From Buxus sempervirens (lineage: Eukaryota; Streptophyta; Magnoliopsida; Buxales; Buxaceae): a DNA stretch of 64,000 bases. The position numbers and the translations under genes are program-made. The notes under the pieces are model-generated. The model saw only the letters and a program-made list of their open reading frames with translations, had not been told where the DNA came from and did not search any database. Positions 10,982-22,936 of this stretch are shown here, one piece after another (position 1 is the first letter of the stretch; each line of letters begins with the position of its first letter). The stretch covers positions 20,300,366-20,364,365 of the forward strand of contig OX387185.1 in NCBI GenBank assembly GCA_947561395.2. The letters run 5' to 3'.

Positions 10982-13900
10982 TGTAAAACCCCGAAATTGT
11001 TGGTATTTATTTTGAGAAATAATTAATAAAAATTATTTCCTTATGTGGTGGACTTTCAGGTGAGCAATGCACAAGGGTAAGTTGGTAAATTTCTTAAAGG
11101 TTGGATTTAGCTAAACTAAGGTAAGTCAAGTTAGGATACAATTTTTAACATTCAATAAGTAATATGTAATAATTTTTGTTAACTATTAGTGGTACTAATA
11201 TTTCATTTAAGATTAGATAAATAAAAGTATTAAAAGAGAATAGGATGTTGGTGTAGGTGATATGGTGGTAAGGCACCACACTTGATAAAAAAAAATAGAA
11301 GACAAGCATTTTTTTTAAAACGTATGGAATTTTCTGATCGTAACCTTTGCTTTCTCTCCGGGCGTTACCAATAACTTCAATGTTGGAGAAGGTAAAACGG
11401 ATGCAAAGTAGATCTGAGAGTTGAGGTGAGTGGAGAGGATTGCTCGGAGAAGAAGAAGGAAACCTTGGCTTTGTAGAAGAGGAGGTCGTCCATTGCTGTT
11501 GGAGCAAGACACGTTCAGTTCAGATTTGCTATTTGGAGATTCTGGACGTGAATAACATTGTTGTTTGAGGAGGTCATCCATTGTTGTGTTGGAGATTCTA
11601 GACGTGAAGATCCTCCATTGAGTTGCTGTTTTGGTGAAGAGGGAATCAAGAGGCAAGTAACACTTTCCAAAGATTCATGATTTCATGTGTTTTATGATAA
11701 ATCAGAAATGTAACTAAGGTTATTCTGTTCGTATGCTGATGTTGATGTTGATCTGAGAATATTCTGTTCGTATAAGAATGGTTAGGATGATCTTTTGCTT
11801 AAGTGGATTAAATCAGAAATGTAATTAAGTTTAATCTGAGAATATTCTGTTCGTATGTTGATGTTGATCTGAGAATGATATCTCAGCTGTGGTAACTAAG
11901 TTATTAGAATTGTTGTTCATATGATAGAAGTGGTTTTGTTAAATTCATTTAGTTCAGTCTTTGAGAATTAGCATTAGCCGCATGTGGAGTTTTGGGCAAG
12001 AGAAAAAAAGAAGAAAATATAGACCTGGCGCCAAGGTGCGCCAATTGCTGTTGACCTCTTGGGAGGTCAGCACTCGTTACTTCTTGGGTGGTCTAACTTG
12101 GCGTCAATGGTTGCTGTCCTGGTGAGGTCAATGCCCATCACCAATTTAGGTGTATGGTGCAGCTATTTGGTTTAAGTGGAGCCTTGTTCTATCTTAGGAA
12201 ATTTGGTTCCAATGAACCTACAGATGTGGGCATTCTGTTGGGAAGGAATTCTGTTGGGATGCAACAGAATGGTGAACACGAACCATATTGAAACAGTAGA
12301 GAGAGAGAGAGAGTGGTTGTTTGTATGAGAGAGAGAGAGATTGGTTGTTCATATGAGAGAGAGAGAGTGAACTATTGAGCAATAAATAGTAGAATGAGGG
12401 GCTGTTAATGGCGGTTCAGTCATGTTTAAGAACTTGCAGAAAACGTAGAACTCTAGAGGGGAGAAGAAAAACGAAATGGGAACAGATAGAGAGAGAGAGA
12501 GAGAGAATAAGGATTTTTTTTGAAATGTGATAGTGAGAGAAGCTGGGTAGAATAGTGGGGAATTTGGGTTGTCTCTACGGTTGAGAGAGAAATTCTGGGT
12601 TCGTTGAAGTTAGGGTCCGAAATTTATGAATTTTGGGTTCGTTGAAGTTAGAGAGAAATTCTACATTAGAGTAATTTAGAGTTGGTTCTTACTTTAATTC
12701 CAAACTATTGATTCTTTTCTCTGACTTGATTAGTATATTGAGTTCTAAAAATTTGTAACTATTTAGTATCAAAAATTGGATTAAAGAGGCATGGTAAATT
12801 AAAACCATTTAAATATAGAGTCAAAATTTCTGTATAAGATGTTGTTAATTCTTTAAAATATTTCCAAGTCATTTCTTTTATTGCTGCACTTGTATTATGA
12901 AATAAATAAAATCAGATATTTCAGGACTGTTAGAAGCCTATGAAAAATTTTTATGACAATAAAAATATTGGAAATTAATATATATATATAAGATCATTTA
13001 AAAGGAGATGTTAATCCTAAATTCTTGCACTTAGAGCATTAGTTAAAAGAAAATTTCTATAGTATGTTTTAAACCTTATCAAAATGGTGATTTGGATAAT
13101 CATTAAACTGTTTTAAATTCCCATTGATATTGCTGAACCATTATTATTATCTGAAATGTTTTCGCTTATGAATTCTTTGTAGGTTCATTTGTTTCCGTTT
13201 GAATGAGATTGTGAGTATTTTCAAGGTAGTATTAAATACGAAAATTTTATTGTTGGATGGACTTAGCGACTATTTGAACTAAATTGGTTTGGTTTGTTAT
13301 ATAAGTGACTGGACTTACATGGAACATGATTTTAAGCTGATTTGCAAACTATATCTATTAATTTGTCAAAGTTACCCAAGGGCAAGACTTAGTGTGGATC
13401 CACAGTCGAGTTATAATTGAATTTTGTAGATTTTGTCTGGATTTAAGTCTGGGGTTCCTTCATGCGTTTCCTCCATGATGGAGAGGCCTTCCATGAGGGA
13501 AGCCCTGCAGCAACTCCGTTTCCACCATGATGGTGAGGCCATTTGAGTTTTTCCGCCATGAGGGTGACGATATTGGATGTTCGAGCTGTTGCAGTGTTAG
13601 ACTGGATTGTCTGGAACTCTAGTGCTTAGCCACACAAAATAGACAAACTTCACTAGTCCTAATATATAATGTTTTCCGAAATTGTAATTGACGATATATT
13701 TCCGAGATTAGTCGGATTAACCGAGGTTAATCGTAACTTAATTGATTATAACTTGTGCATGTTTTAGAACTATTATAACTGTATTTTTGTGCATGCATTG
13801 CTACTTGCTGAGATCGTCGTATCTCACTGTTTTGTTTTGTTTTCAGATTTAGGCGAGGACGATACCGTGGGGGTTGATAATCCGGTGGACTATCCGGAGT

Positions 13901-14150
13901 ATCGTGAGGAGGATTACTTTATTGAATAGATCTTAGTTGTTGGTTTTATTTACTTTAGTGAGTTTTTATTATGAACCTATATTACTTTTGGATATGTTTG
14001 GGAAAATTAGTGAACCTTGATATCATGCATTTGAATCTTTATATTATTTTATTTCATGTTTTCCCTTACTCTGTTGATCCTGTGGAATTTTAATTAACCT
14101 TCGGGTACGAGTTACGGTTATTTTACGTAACCCGGATCCCGGGCGTTACA
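10982..14150 (+). mobile_element. Solo LTR of family X in the E2 5' LTR
   Basis: TGTAAAACCCCG..CCCGGGCGTTACA with a perfect TSD GGTCT at 10977-10981 and 14151-14155. The uninterrupted site is at 42280-42290 in the 3' LTR. Length is 3169 bp. It contains GA microsatellites (12298-12370, 12489-12507), a dyad-rich block at 12020-12135 (TGACCTC..GAGGTCA, TGGCGCC), CCATGATGG inverted repeats at 13470-13550, and near the 3' end a dyad GAGAT-CGTCGT-ATCTC (13810-13825), TTTGTTTTGTTTTCAG and an acidic frame with PEYREEDYF ending at 13929. No protein gene of normal length. Confidence 0.92.
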
Positions 14151-15868
14151 GGTCTTCTCCCTATCTCATTGCTTCTTCATGTCCTCTTTGGTTTGTGTTC
14201 CTTCCCTGGTAAGAGTAATAAGTTCTCGGAGGTTTAAGTGTGAGAATGGAGAGGTCATATAGTGGATTTGGGATGGGGTAGAGACCACTGTGGAGCTGCT
14301 GTTGTCTCTTTTATTTTTGGTTCCCTGCAGTAGTCTTTTCCCATTTAGATGAGGAGAATGTTCCCCCCATTTAAAGTCTAATGTACCCTTATAATAGCCC
14401 CCCTCTTTACCCTTCTTAATCTTTCTCTTTTCTCTCTTTTTTTCTTGTAATTTTTCCTAGTGTTTTGCTGCTGGCCGTACCCCCCATTTGCATGGATGTA
14501 GCAAGTTTTGTGTGCTTTGTTTTCTCTTTTTGTTTGGTGCCTACATGAATGTGTGCTCTCTACCATCTGCAACCTACTGTTTTTTTTTATGTGGACATGA
14601 GCATGAGCATGATCCTTCACCCCACTTACTTGCAGTCATGGCCCATGCAAGCATGCTCCCCCACCCCCTTGCAATGATCCCTATAGGCTACTGCTGGGGA
14701 CAGCCGTAGGCCTTGGTGCTACTACTGTTCCCAGCAGGTTTTCCAACATCATGCTCCCCCATGACAAGATCCTTCTACTCTTTGGCAGCTGCTCTTACAG
14801 CAGATATATTGACCACCAAAACCCCCATGACCCAACCCTTAATTACCTTATACCAAGGCTGTTTCCTTGGTGTTCGCAGCATGTTTTTTTTTATATTTTT
14901 TTGCTTCCATATGAATATGCAACATGTCCTTTTCCTTTACTGTTTTTTTATTATTATTGGTAAACATGTAAGGAATTTCTGGGGCTGCTGTTGGCAGCAG
15001 CAGCAGCCCCCATTGTCCCCTGTTCTTAAAGGGTTAAAGCAGCATACCATGCCTTAATTTGTGTGATATGAACAAGAGACCCTCTTGGCCATGTTCCCTT
15101 CACCCGTGGCCCCGGCTGAGAATTCTAGGAAGTGCTGCTGGAGGCAGCAGCAAGATTCCTCCCCTTTCTCACCATCTAACCCCGTCTCACACCCTTTAAG
15201 CATGTGTGAACCCCCCTACTGTTGCTGTCCCAGCAAACTTAGAAACTTAAGACCATGTCCAACCTTAATAGCATGTTTGAATCTCCTCTTTTGGTTGCTG
15301 CCCTGAACCTCTGCAGCATGCAATTCTTAGGTTTTTGTGTGTAACTAGTTTGCCATAATATCTATTGGGTGCGCACATGAGCCCTCCCACCACCCTAGAA
15401 ACATGTTAGGTCATTCCCAACCTGGCCATCCACCCTATTCTGCATAAATTGGGAGCCAAGTTCTTGCTGCCCATGTGTGATGCACATGAGAGCATGCACT
15501 TGCATTTAACAGTATGGAGCATGTTTGAAGCCTCTTTATTTTCTGATTTCCATTAAGAGGCATGCTTGCTGCTTGTGGGACCTTAGAGACCAAGTAGGGG
15601 CACCTTGGCCCCTGCTTTATCAATGAACATGACCCAAACTAGAAGGAGCAGCCCCCATGCTCTCCACCACCCACTTGCCTTAGTTAGGAGACCCAAAAGG
15701 AAACCAAAAGGGGGTGCACCCCAAACCTGAACCAATATGGGCCATCTCAGGGGCCCATATGACTTGTATAAGCCCCCTAGGAACCCCTGGAAACCACCCC
15801 AGTGGCAAAACCCCCAAAAGAGCCAGTTTGGGGTTGATCCGACAACTCGGGTCTGATCACCCCAGAAC

Positions 15869-15923
15869 TGTTTGTAGCCGACCCTTAAAAGATGTGTGTA
15901 GCCGACCATAAGGGTCGGCTACA
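15869..15923 (+). repeat. E2 5' LTR distal dyad cassette
   Basis: GTAGCCGACCC..GTAGCCGACCATAAGG-GTCGGCTAC. The 3' LTR copy (44005-44070) keeps one more complete palindrome, so the 5' copy lost one dyad. Confidence 0.7.
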
Positions 15924-16994
15924 CGGCAGAAGTGCCCTTTTGTATTTTTCTTGTTTTATGGAATTTTTATGATGTTTACGACAAATCCAAGTGAACCAAT
16001 AGGGTTTCCGGGTCACCCAAAAACCCAACATGGGACCTGGACCACCGGTCCAAATAGATATCCAATGGGCCTTCCAACGGGGCCCACCAAGCCCAATAAA
16101 CCATTTTGCATGAAAATAAGCAATCTAAGCAAGTTAACTAAACTGAATAGGCCAAACCCAAGGCGGCCCACCCAAAAGCCCGATTACCGCATGATGAACC
16201 AATTTAGCATGGTTTGGCCGAGACCATGGGCTAGGGCCTATCGGGCCCGCCAAGCCCACTAACCGAACTAAGGGTTTAAACCCTGACTTCAAGGAACTTA
16301 GGCTTTCAAGCCCAAATCTGGACTACGGGCCCCAAACCCGATGACCAATCGATTTTGGCAAATCTAAGCAAGATAAACTAAAATACTTGGTAACCATTGT
16401 GAGGCCCACCCAAAGGCCCGCAAACCAATGCAGACCCACCTTTTGCATAGAAATCACTTAATCTTCAAATCTGATCCACAAAATAAAATCAACTCATTTA
16501 TCCTAAGCCCAAAGGGCCCCCAGGCTTAGAAGGAGGCCCACCAGAGGCATGTGGGCTTAACCAAGCCCACCAAGGACACCGTGGGCCTTCCAACAGGGCC
16601 CGCCCACTCAGACTCAGATCACTTAAATTTAGCAAGATAAAAGCAATTAAAGGGACCCACACCACTTAGGTGGTCCTACCAGACTTAACCAAACTGCATG
16701 CCGGAATAGGAATCGGGTGAGAAATCAGCGAGTTGACTCAAACCAGGAGGAACCCACAGGACCCGTCATCCGACGGGGTGGTCTGGGGTGTCTACGGACT
16801 TCTCTAGACCGCAACCGAGACCTTACTTAGAAACTCAAGCCGCAGACCAGCCCAATAGACAAGATTAGGTACCCAGGTGTCCGCCTGCACCCCATCAGGC
16901 GATGGCGACTCCAAATTACTGTTTTACCCTCCCGGAGGCACACACAAGAATCCGTGCGCCCCGCCATGCCACGATTTCACCCCCGCGCACAGCT

Positions 16995-17012
16995 TGGCGA
17001 TTCCACTGGGGA
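16995..17012 (+). other. E2 primer-binding site
   Basis: TGGCGATTCCACTGGGGA starts three bases after the LTR end. It is the tRNA-Arg type site expected for Ogre/Tat elements and equivalent to 51794-51811. Confidence 0.85.
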
Positions 17013-19466
17013 CTCTCGACCCGATAGAACCCTTGGTTAGAATGAGTCAACGCAAGAGGGATTTAGTCGATTTTAGGGTCTTTACTATCTTTTTCGTAAG
17101 ACGTACGATACGCAAGACGTAGAATACGCGTAACTACGTATTCTGGGGAGTCTTGACAAACGGACATGATAATCGCCTAAGGTAAGTTGTTTTTAATGGG
17201 ACCATTGTGACCCTTCTACTTACCTGGGGACTCTCCCGAAACTTCGTATTGTGTGTCTTTCTACACCTTACTAGGTAAGACGGTAAAAATTCGTTTATCA
17301 ACTAAATCCAGACAAAACTCACCCACCTAGACACAGCACGTAGCCTAGTCGCACACTTGAGCACTCCACCACACAATGGATGATTTTAATCACCTTGATA
17401 TAAACTGCATGGTTTTGCTGTGATATAAACTGCGTGGGGTGAAAAGCACGAGGGAGACTGCGTGAATGATCCGACCTTGAATGATGAGTGAACACGAATA
17501 TTGCATCTTCTTTACCAAGACTTAGACCTCTCTAGCAGCCTACCCTTCTAATTCCTATGAACTGACTTTTGGGATGGTATTAGCCCTACGCTCCCGTGGC
17601 TTGCCGGGGAAAGCAGGGTAAACCCATCTCCCCAGTTTTTTGGAGTCCATTAGCGCCATAGGTTTCTTACCGTGGTACGCGAGGATCCAGTACTGGTCCA
17701 GACCCTTGTAAGCGTATGTCTCGGGCTGGGTATCCTTCCCTACCTAACGTTTCTGAATAAAGCACGATTTGTGATTGTGAATATGTTTGAATGATGAATG
17801 CAAGAGGAGTAAAACTGGAATAAAACCCAAGAGTCCATTAGGGGCAGCAACCCTCGCTTTTTGCATCAAATTGAGTAAATTTTAGATCATGGGCTGCCCT
17901 AGGCCTAATTTAGGAAGCTAACCTAACTTTGATCAGGGGAACCACCCTAGATCCATGCATTGAGTCCAGTAAACCATGGGTCTTGACCCATTAGAGTCCG
18001 CGGGGAGCACTCTAAGTCCAGATTATTCTTTTTAGAGCAGATGAAAGCCGGCCAGATTAGACAATAAGATGAAAGCAGGCCAGATCAGAACAAGGGCAGA
18101 AAACCCTAGATCTAGGAATTTTAGCTTACCTGCCTTTGAAGCAACTTGTACCCTTCTTTTGGGCTCCCGACAGCCCTAAAGATGAATTCTTTATAGCTTT
18201 TGTAAATATCTTGTACATTTTCGCCCTCGCTGGCAAGTTGTAAGTTTTGTTGTGGTCCGACACCGATAAGCAGATGAAAGAACAGATGAGATACAAAAGG
18301 CTGATCAGGACTTGGACGTGCTTCCTTACACAAGTATGTCTAGGAGTCATGCCTTGACAGGCACCAACCTTTTTAGGACTGTGCACACACTTTTTGGGTG
18401 TTTTGATAATTGTGTATTAACATAGATTTTCAAGATGGTAATAATACTTGACTGTCACTTTACTGATGTATATGCTTGTTTATACATTAAGTACACACAC
18501 TTCGAGATCATTTGCACAAATGTTTTGACCAGACTACTTTCAAAGATGCATAAAAGAATTTCAAAGATGCATAAAATCACCTTTGGGCATACATCAATCG
18601 CCTTCGAGCGTACATCAAATCACCTCTGGGCGTACATTAAATCGCCTTCGGGCGTACATCAAATTGCCTTCGGGCGTACATTAAATCACCTCTGGGCGTA
18701 AATTAAATCACCTTCGAGCGTACATCAAGCCGCCTTTCGAGGCGCACATCAATGTTGCTTTTTCAAAATACACAATAAAATGGCCTCCGGGCCTACATTG
18801 AATTGTCTTCCATGACATCAACATCGTCTCTCGCGATGCGCAATAAACCATCATTTGTGGTTATATTGAGTTAGCCATATAGACGTAAATCAAATTGCCC
18901 ATCTTGTGGCATACATTCCTCATGCCGTTCATGGCACTATGCGGGTTGTCCAGGACGTGTTTTATGATTTTTGTGATTCACTCACCATTGCATGACTTCA
19001 AAGGATTTTACAATCGCTGCTGATCAAGGCATGGATTTTGAGGTTTAGTCCTCGCAACATGATTTTTCAAGGATTTCCACTCATAGAACATGTGTTGCAC
19101 ATTTTTTGGAGACCGTCAGACATGGTATGGTCTCCAGAGTCTCAGATCTCTAAAAGATCAAAATTGCAAAATTTTTAACCGCACAATTCCCAGAAGGAAT
19201 TTCTGATTGGCCGGGGCACTGTCACACACTCTTCACAGTGTTGCTTTGACAAGTCGTAACTTTCATGCATGAACCGCCTTATATTTGTTTTTGCCAATCA
19301 GGGCACATGAGCAACACTCATGGTGTAATGATCTCGTCACACACGACACCTCATTCATAATTAGAGAAGGTACTGATCAAAATTTTTTGATAAACAGGTA
19401 CAGTTCGGATATTCCACATTTAGAGCACCATTCATAACTCGGCCTTCATGGTGAGAGAGGATTGCA
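17013..19466 (+). mobile_element. E2 leader between PBS and gag
   Basis: Non-coding leader shared with E0, E1 and E4 up to about 18400. It includes a stem with arms GGTAAGT (17181-17187) and ACTTACC (17218-17224), also present in E4. From 18540 it becomes repeat-rich: 22-bp units, then degenerate 'ggc-catac-at' words to about 18960. No ORF1 is found between leader and gag, unlike E4. Nothing else recognisable. Confidence 0.75.
18572..18760 (+). repeat. 22-bp tandem repeat upstream of E2 gag
   Basis: About eight copies of a unit of the form ATCRCCTYNGGGCGTACATYAA. Single traces of the unit (AAATCACCTCTGGGC) appear at 45840-45890 in E1, where a different unit has been amplified. Confidence 0.9.
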
Positions 19467-19900
19467 ATGAGTTCTTCCGAGGCCCCAATTCCATCATTGT
19501 CAGAGCAAAGGGCTGAAGAGCAGCCAGTCATAACGGATCTAAGCCAAAAAGTGGCCATGATGCATGCCACGGAGATTCGAATGCCAGAATTCCAGCAGTG
19601 GCAACCACCTTAGCCAGCACCCATGGCGGCACATCCGCCAACACAGGACGCTCCGTTCCCACATCCAGCGGCAATTCCTATCCATCCTGAACAACAAGAA
19701 CCATTTGTGCTTGCCCAATGGGGGCAGGAAGAGCGGGACCGGAATAGGACATGGGAGGCCCAGTTTGAGGAAAGTTTGGCAGCAATGAGGAAAGATAATG
19801 AGGCCCAAATGGCCGCAATGAAAGAAGAACTTTTGAAGCAATTCCAGCCCAACCCCGTGGAAGATGAAACCACTTTGGAGAGCCTTTGTCTCTTCCCAGA
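19467..19900 (+). pseudogene. gag: E2 gag, N-terminal part (broken)
   Basis: ATG at 19467 opens a frame that reaches the insertion site of the solo LTR at 19900 and resumes at 21845. The N-terminal part is acidic and Pro/Gln-rich with a charged, coiled-coil-like stretch (EERDRNRTWEAQFEESLAAM). It ends in LCLFPDV, equivalent to NFCFFPDIKLPAKF of the E1 gag, which supports the join. In-frame TAG at 19611-19613. Known: Gag forms the particle that packages element RNA. The gene cannot make a full product because of stops, a frameshift and the LTR. Confidence 0.8.
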
Positions 19901-20286
19901 TGTAAGCACCCAAATTTTGATCAAACCAAAAAAATGTACCAAAGAACAACAAAACAGGTAAAAACCCTAAGGAGCAAAAGGTGACTTTCTTCTTGAGCCC
20001 AAACTGAATGCTATACCCTATCCCAATGGGTAGAGCATCCTGACACGGTTCCAATGCAATTAAGTTTGTAGGAATCGGAGCCCGAATGGAGAAGATATGA
20101 GCAAAACAGTCCCAGGGGGAAATCAGTCAAAGTTAAAATATCTTAATTAAACTAATTAAGATAAATGGGAAATAATAAAAATTGGGGAGGTCTAATTCAT
20201 CCGAGTGGGTGGCTGAGTCACCTCAGCTGTCAACTCAACCAAAAAAACCAATTTGTCCCCTAATCATTACTGAAAAGACAGGGACA

Positions 20287-20398
20287 AAACCGTACATACC
20301 CTGCAGTTTCAACCAAAACCGCACGGTATGTGCAGTTATTGTTCATTTTCGACCAAACCGCACTGAGTATGCGGTTTTGTCCCAGTGTTCTATAAATA
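20287..20398 (+). promoter_or_regulatory. Solo LTR proximal cassette and TATA box
   Basis: Dyads with arms AACCGCAC/GTGCGGTT-like (20356-20376: AACCGCACTGAG-TATGCGGTT with one mismatch), then CTATAAATAG at 20390-20399. The nearest match to the dyad is the distal cassette of the same LTR at 21379-21400. Confidence 0.7.
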
Positions 20399-21321
20399 GA
20401 AAATCCGAACAGTAGGCAGGGGGGTTTTTTTTGGGTGGTTTCCACCCCTTCACCGCCTGTACGAGATCTCCCTCATCACCTTCCCAACCCCCTCTTAGCC
20501 CTTCCAACCACATCCAAACACCCCAAAACCTCTTCATCTCTCTTCCTTCTCCATTTTTTAGTTTGGGAAGAAGCTTGTAGTTGCTGCCGGAGTTAGAGGA
20601 GGCTGCTCCAGCCACTGGTCTTGCTTCAAGGAGGTTCAACACACCTCACTACAGGGTTCTAACCCCGAGGTAATGTTCCCCACGAAATCTTGTTTAACAT
20701 AAATCAAAATGGGCAGATTTAGAGCATATTTGGGTGTCTAGCATATTTGGATGTCTCCCACCTTTCGAATGCTCCTTGTTCTTCTTTCCTAGCATGCTAA
20801 TAACTCCTTCTTTCAATTGTGTTCTTCATCTTGGAATAAGAAATATCCCACGGTAAGGGGATCATGCATATGGCTTCAAAGATAAGGAAAGAAAGGCCCT
20901 CCTTAGATGGTTATAATGGGTGATATGTTGCTGTTTGGTCCCCATTTCTGCTCATTCGAATGGGGGAGGGTGTTCCCCCTTATTTACTCATCTAATGTAC
21001 CCCATTTAACCACCTCCTCATTCCCTTCTCTTGATTGTGTTTATTTTGTCTCCCCATATGTCTTGTTTGTTCCATGTGACAAGTTGCTGTTTGTCCCGAT
21101 GCTAAGGCTTGAGCTCCTGTTTCAGGGGAAGGGAGAAGCCCCAAGCCTTCTCTCTTCTTCCCCCTTTTGAATCCCCTCCCAAAAGGATGACATTTTGCTA
21201 GATGGGGAAGGAAGCAAACCACTATAGGTCAATACAGTGACCCACAATAACCCTCAGAACATTGGAAAAGAGGGGACTCCCAGTCCCCCTCCGAAAATTG
21301 CCATTTTGGGCTTTATGGGCC

Positions 21322-21400
21322 GAAACCGCACACACAGAGTGGTTCGGCCCTAACTGCACAGGATGTATGGTTGTGCTCAAACCGCACAGAGTGTGCGGTT
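21322..21400 (+). repeat. Solo LTR distal dyad cassette
   Basis: AACCGCACACA..GTGGTTCGG, then at 21379-21400 perfect arms AACCGCAC and GTGCGGTT around AGAGT. It matches the cassette upstream of the TATA box. Confidence 0.75.
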
Positions 21401-21844
21401 AGGCCCAATAAGCCCTCATTTCTGTCTCTGTTGAGCCTAAGTCCTACTTGGCATCCCATGGGCCTTCCAACGGGGCCCATATCAGACCCAGATCACCTAA
21501 CTAATAAGATAAAATCAAATAAGGGGACCCACACTACCTGGGTGGCCTCCACCTGAACCAATAAAATGTGCATGTTGGCATAGAAGTAGAGTGAATTTAG
21601 AATTGAGTTGACTCGCAAACCAGGAAACCCAAGGGACCAGTCAAACCGGCGAGGCGGACTGAAGTGTCTACGAACTTCCCCGGACCGTAACCGAGCCCCT
21701 TCTTAGAATCTCAAGCGGCAGACCAAAATAGACATCCTTAGGGCATCCAGGTGTCTGCCTGCACCCCATCAGGCAGTGGCAACTCCCAATCCCCCTCTCC
21801 CCTAGCTTTCGCGGGCGCCCTCGCACGGGTACGACGTGCGTACA

Positions 21845-22806
21845 CCAGACATCCAACTACCAGCAAAATTCCGATGTCCTGAACTGCATAGTTTTGACGG
21901 CACTGGCTGCCCTCTGATACACCTGCGATCGTATGTTGGCGACATGTGCCAATACGCGAAGGATGAAAGGATTATGGTTTAGTTCTTCCAGAGATCCCTA
22001 ACGGGGGCAGCATACTCTTGGTTCATAAGTCTGGATAAGCAAAAGGTTAAGGCATGGAAAGACCTCACCGCCGTGTTCATCCAGCAGTATCGTTTGAATA
22101 GCCAAATGGTTCAAACCCAGGCAGAATTGCGAAGGCTGTCAAAGAGGAATAGCGAGTCTGCGAGAGACTATGCTAAAAGGTGAATGGAACTGGCCAACAT
22201 GGTACAACACCCCTTCTTGAACAAGAGCAGACTTCTTTGTTTATGTCCTCACTAGGACAGCCATACTTCACAATGCTATTGGGACAGTGCACTGCAAGTT
22301 TCACAGACCTAGTCATGGCGGTGGTTAGAATCAAGGATGCGGTTAAGATGGAGAAGCTCGGAGGTCCCATGGCGAGTTTGTTGCATGGAACAATCTCAAG
22401 TGGCAAGAGGCAAGGAAATGACGGTGGTGCAAGTACAGTCAACTATGTACAACCTTCGGTGCCATTTCACATCCTTTCCTCAAGATGTGTGAGCCTCCCC
22501 TTTGCCAACAATGCCGCGTCTCGCCTCAGGAGGCGTCTCACCAAGGAGGAAAGAAAGAACCGGAAGTTCACTCAACGTCCGTACACGCTGGCTGAGTTGT
22601 TACCAATGCTCCTGAGAGAGGGACACCTGCAACTAGCAACGCCGAATCCTAAGGCATCGAAAATGAATGGCTATGATCCAAACAAGAGCTGTGAGTACCA
22701 CATGGGCGTACAAGGCCACGATACTGATGGATGTTGGGGCCTTCGTCATGCAGTCCAAGATCTTTTGGAAGCTGGGGAACTCAAAATCGATCCTCCGTCG
22801 GATTAA
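21845..22806 (+). pseudogene. gag: E2 gag, C-terminal part (broken)
   Basis: Continues the frame from 19900 after the solo LTR. Contains the retrotransposon gag core (LPAKFRCPEL, then FFQRSLTGAAYSWF, then YRLNSQMVQ), a homologue of the E1 gag core at about 47530-47900. Stops TAG at 21980-21982 and TGA at 22181-22183, followed by a frameshift at about 22200; the rest is open to 22806. Near the end is a non-canonical zinc-knuckle-like motif CEYHMGVQGHDTDGC (22690-22734, spacing C-x2-H-x5-H-x4-C) followed by WGLRHAVQDL. Known: the same type of motif ends Ogre/Tat Gag proteins. Confidence 0.82.
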
Positions 22807-22936
22807 AAAAAAAGAAAAGAAAAAAAACCAAAAAAAAGAGAGAAGAAAAAAAATCATCATCATTTCCATGCATCTTATCATGTATTCTGCTTCCTAATGT
22901 TTTTTTCTCCTGGCAGGAACTCTATTAACAATCAGC

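Larger units (their letters stand above)
9451..16991 (+). mobile_element. E2 5' LTR (interrupted by an X LTR)
   Basis: Starts TGTAAGCACCTCATTTTTGCG and ends CCCCGCGCACA just before the PBS. About 4367 bp without the X insertion (10982-14150) and its TSD. U3 has a doubled ABRE and an evening element, then a tandem stretch (about 9900-10165) of about 35-bp units built on 'gggactaaatctgtaaatatcc', then a CT/ATGCATGC-rich block. The distal cassette GTAGCCGACC..GGTCGGCTAC is at 15869-15923. The end region (16000-16930) is the GGGCCC-rich, conserved U5. No gene seen. Confidence 0.88.
19901..21844 (+). mobile_element. Solo LTR inside E2 gag
   Basis: Starts TGTAAGCACCC, ends GTGCGTACA, with perfect TSD CCAGA at 19896-19900 and 21845-21849. 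Length is 1944 bp. It is a distant Tat-type LTR: its U5 end shares 'gactcgcaaaccagg', 'gcctgcaccccatcaggc' and 'cagtggcaactcc' with the other LTRs. Evening-element core AAAATATCT at about 20134. TATA box TATAAATA at 20391-20398, preceded by an AACCGCAC dyad cassette (20287-20378) that recurs at 21322-21400. No gene. Confidence 0.92.

Noticed and set aside
16995..17012. Possible tRNA-Arg gene fragments at the PBS sites
   Set aside because: Only the 18-base primer complement is present, placed just after LTR ends; no cloverleaf around it.
19623..19961. 112-residue frame crossing 19901
   Set aside because: Its last 20 residues come from the inserted solo LTR; the true gag frame leaves at 19900 and resumes at 21845.
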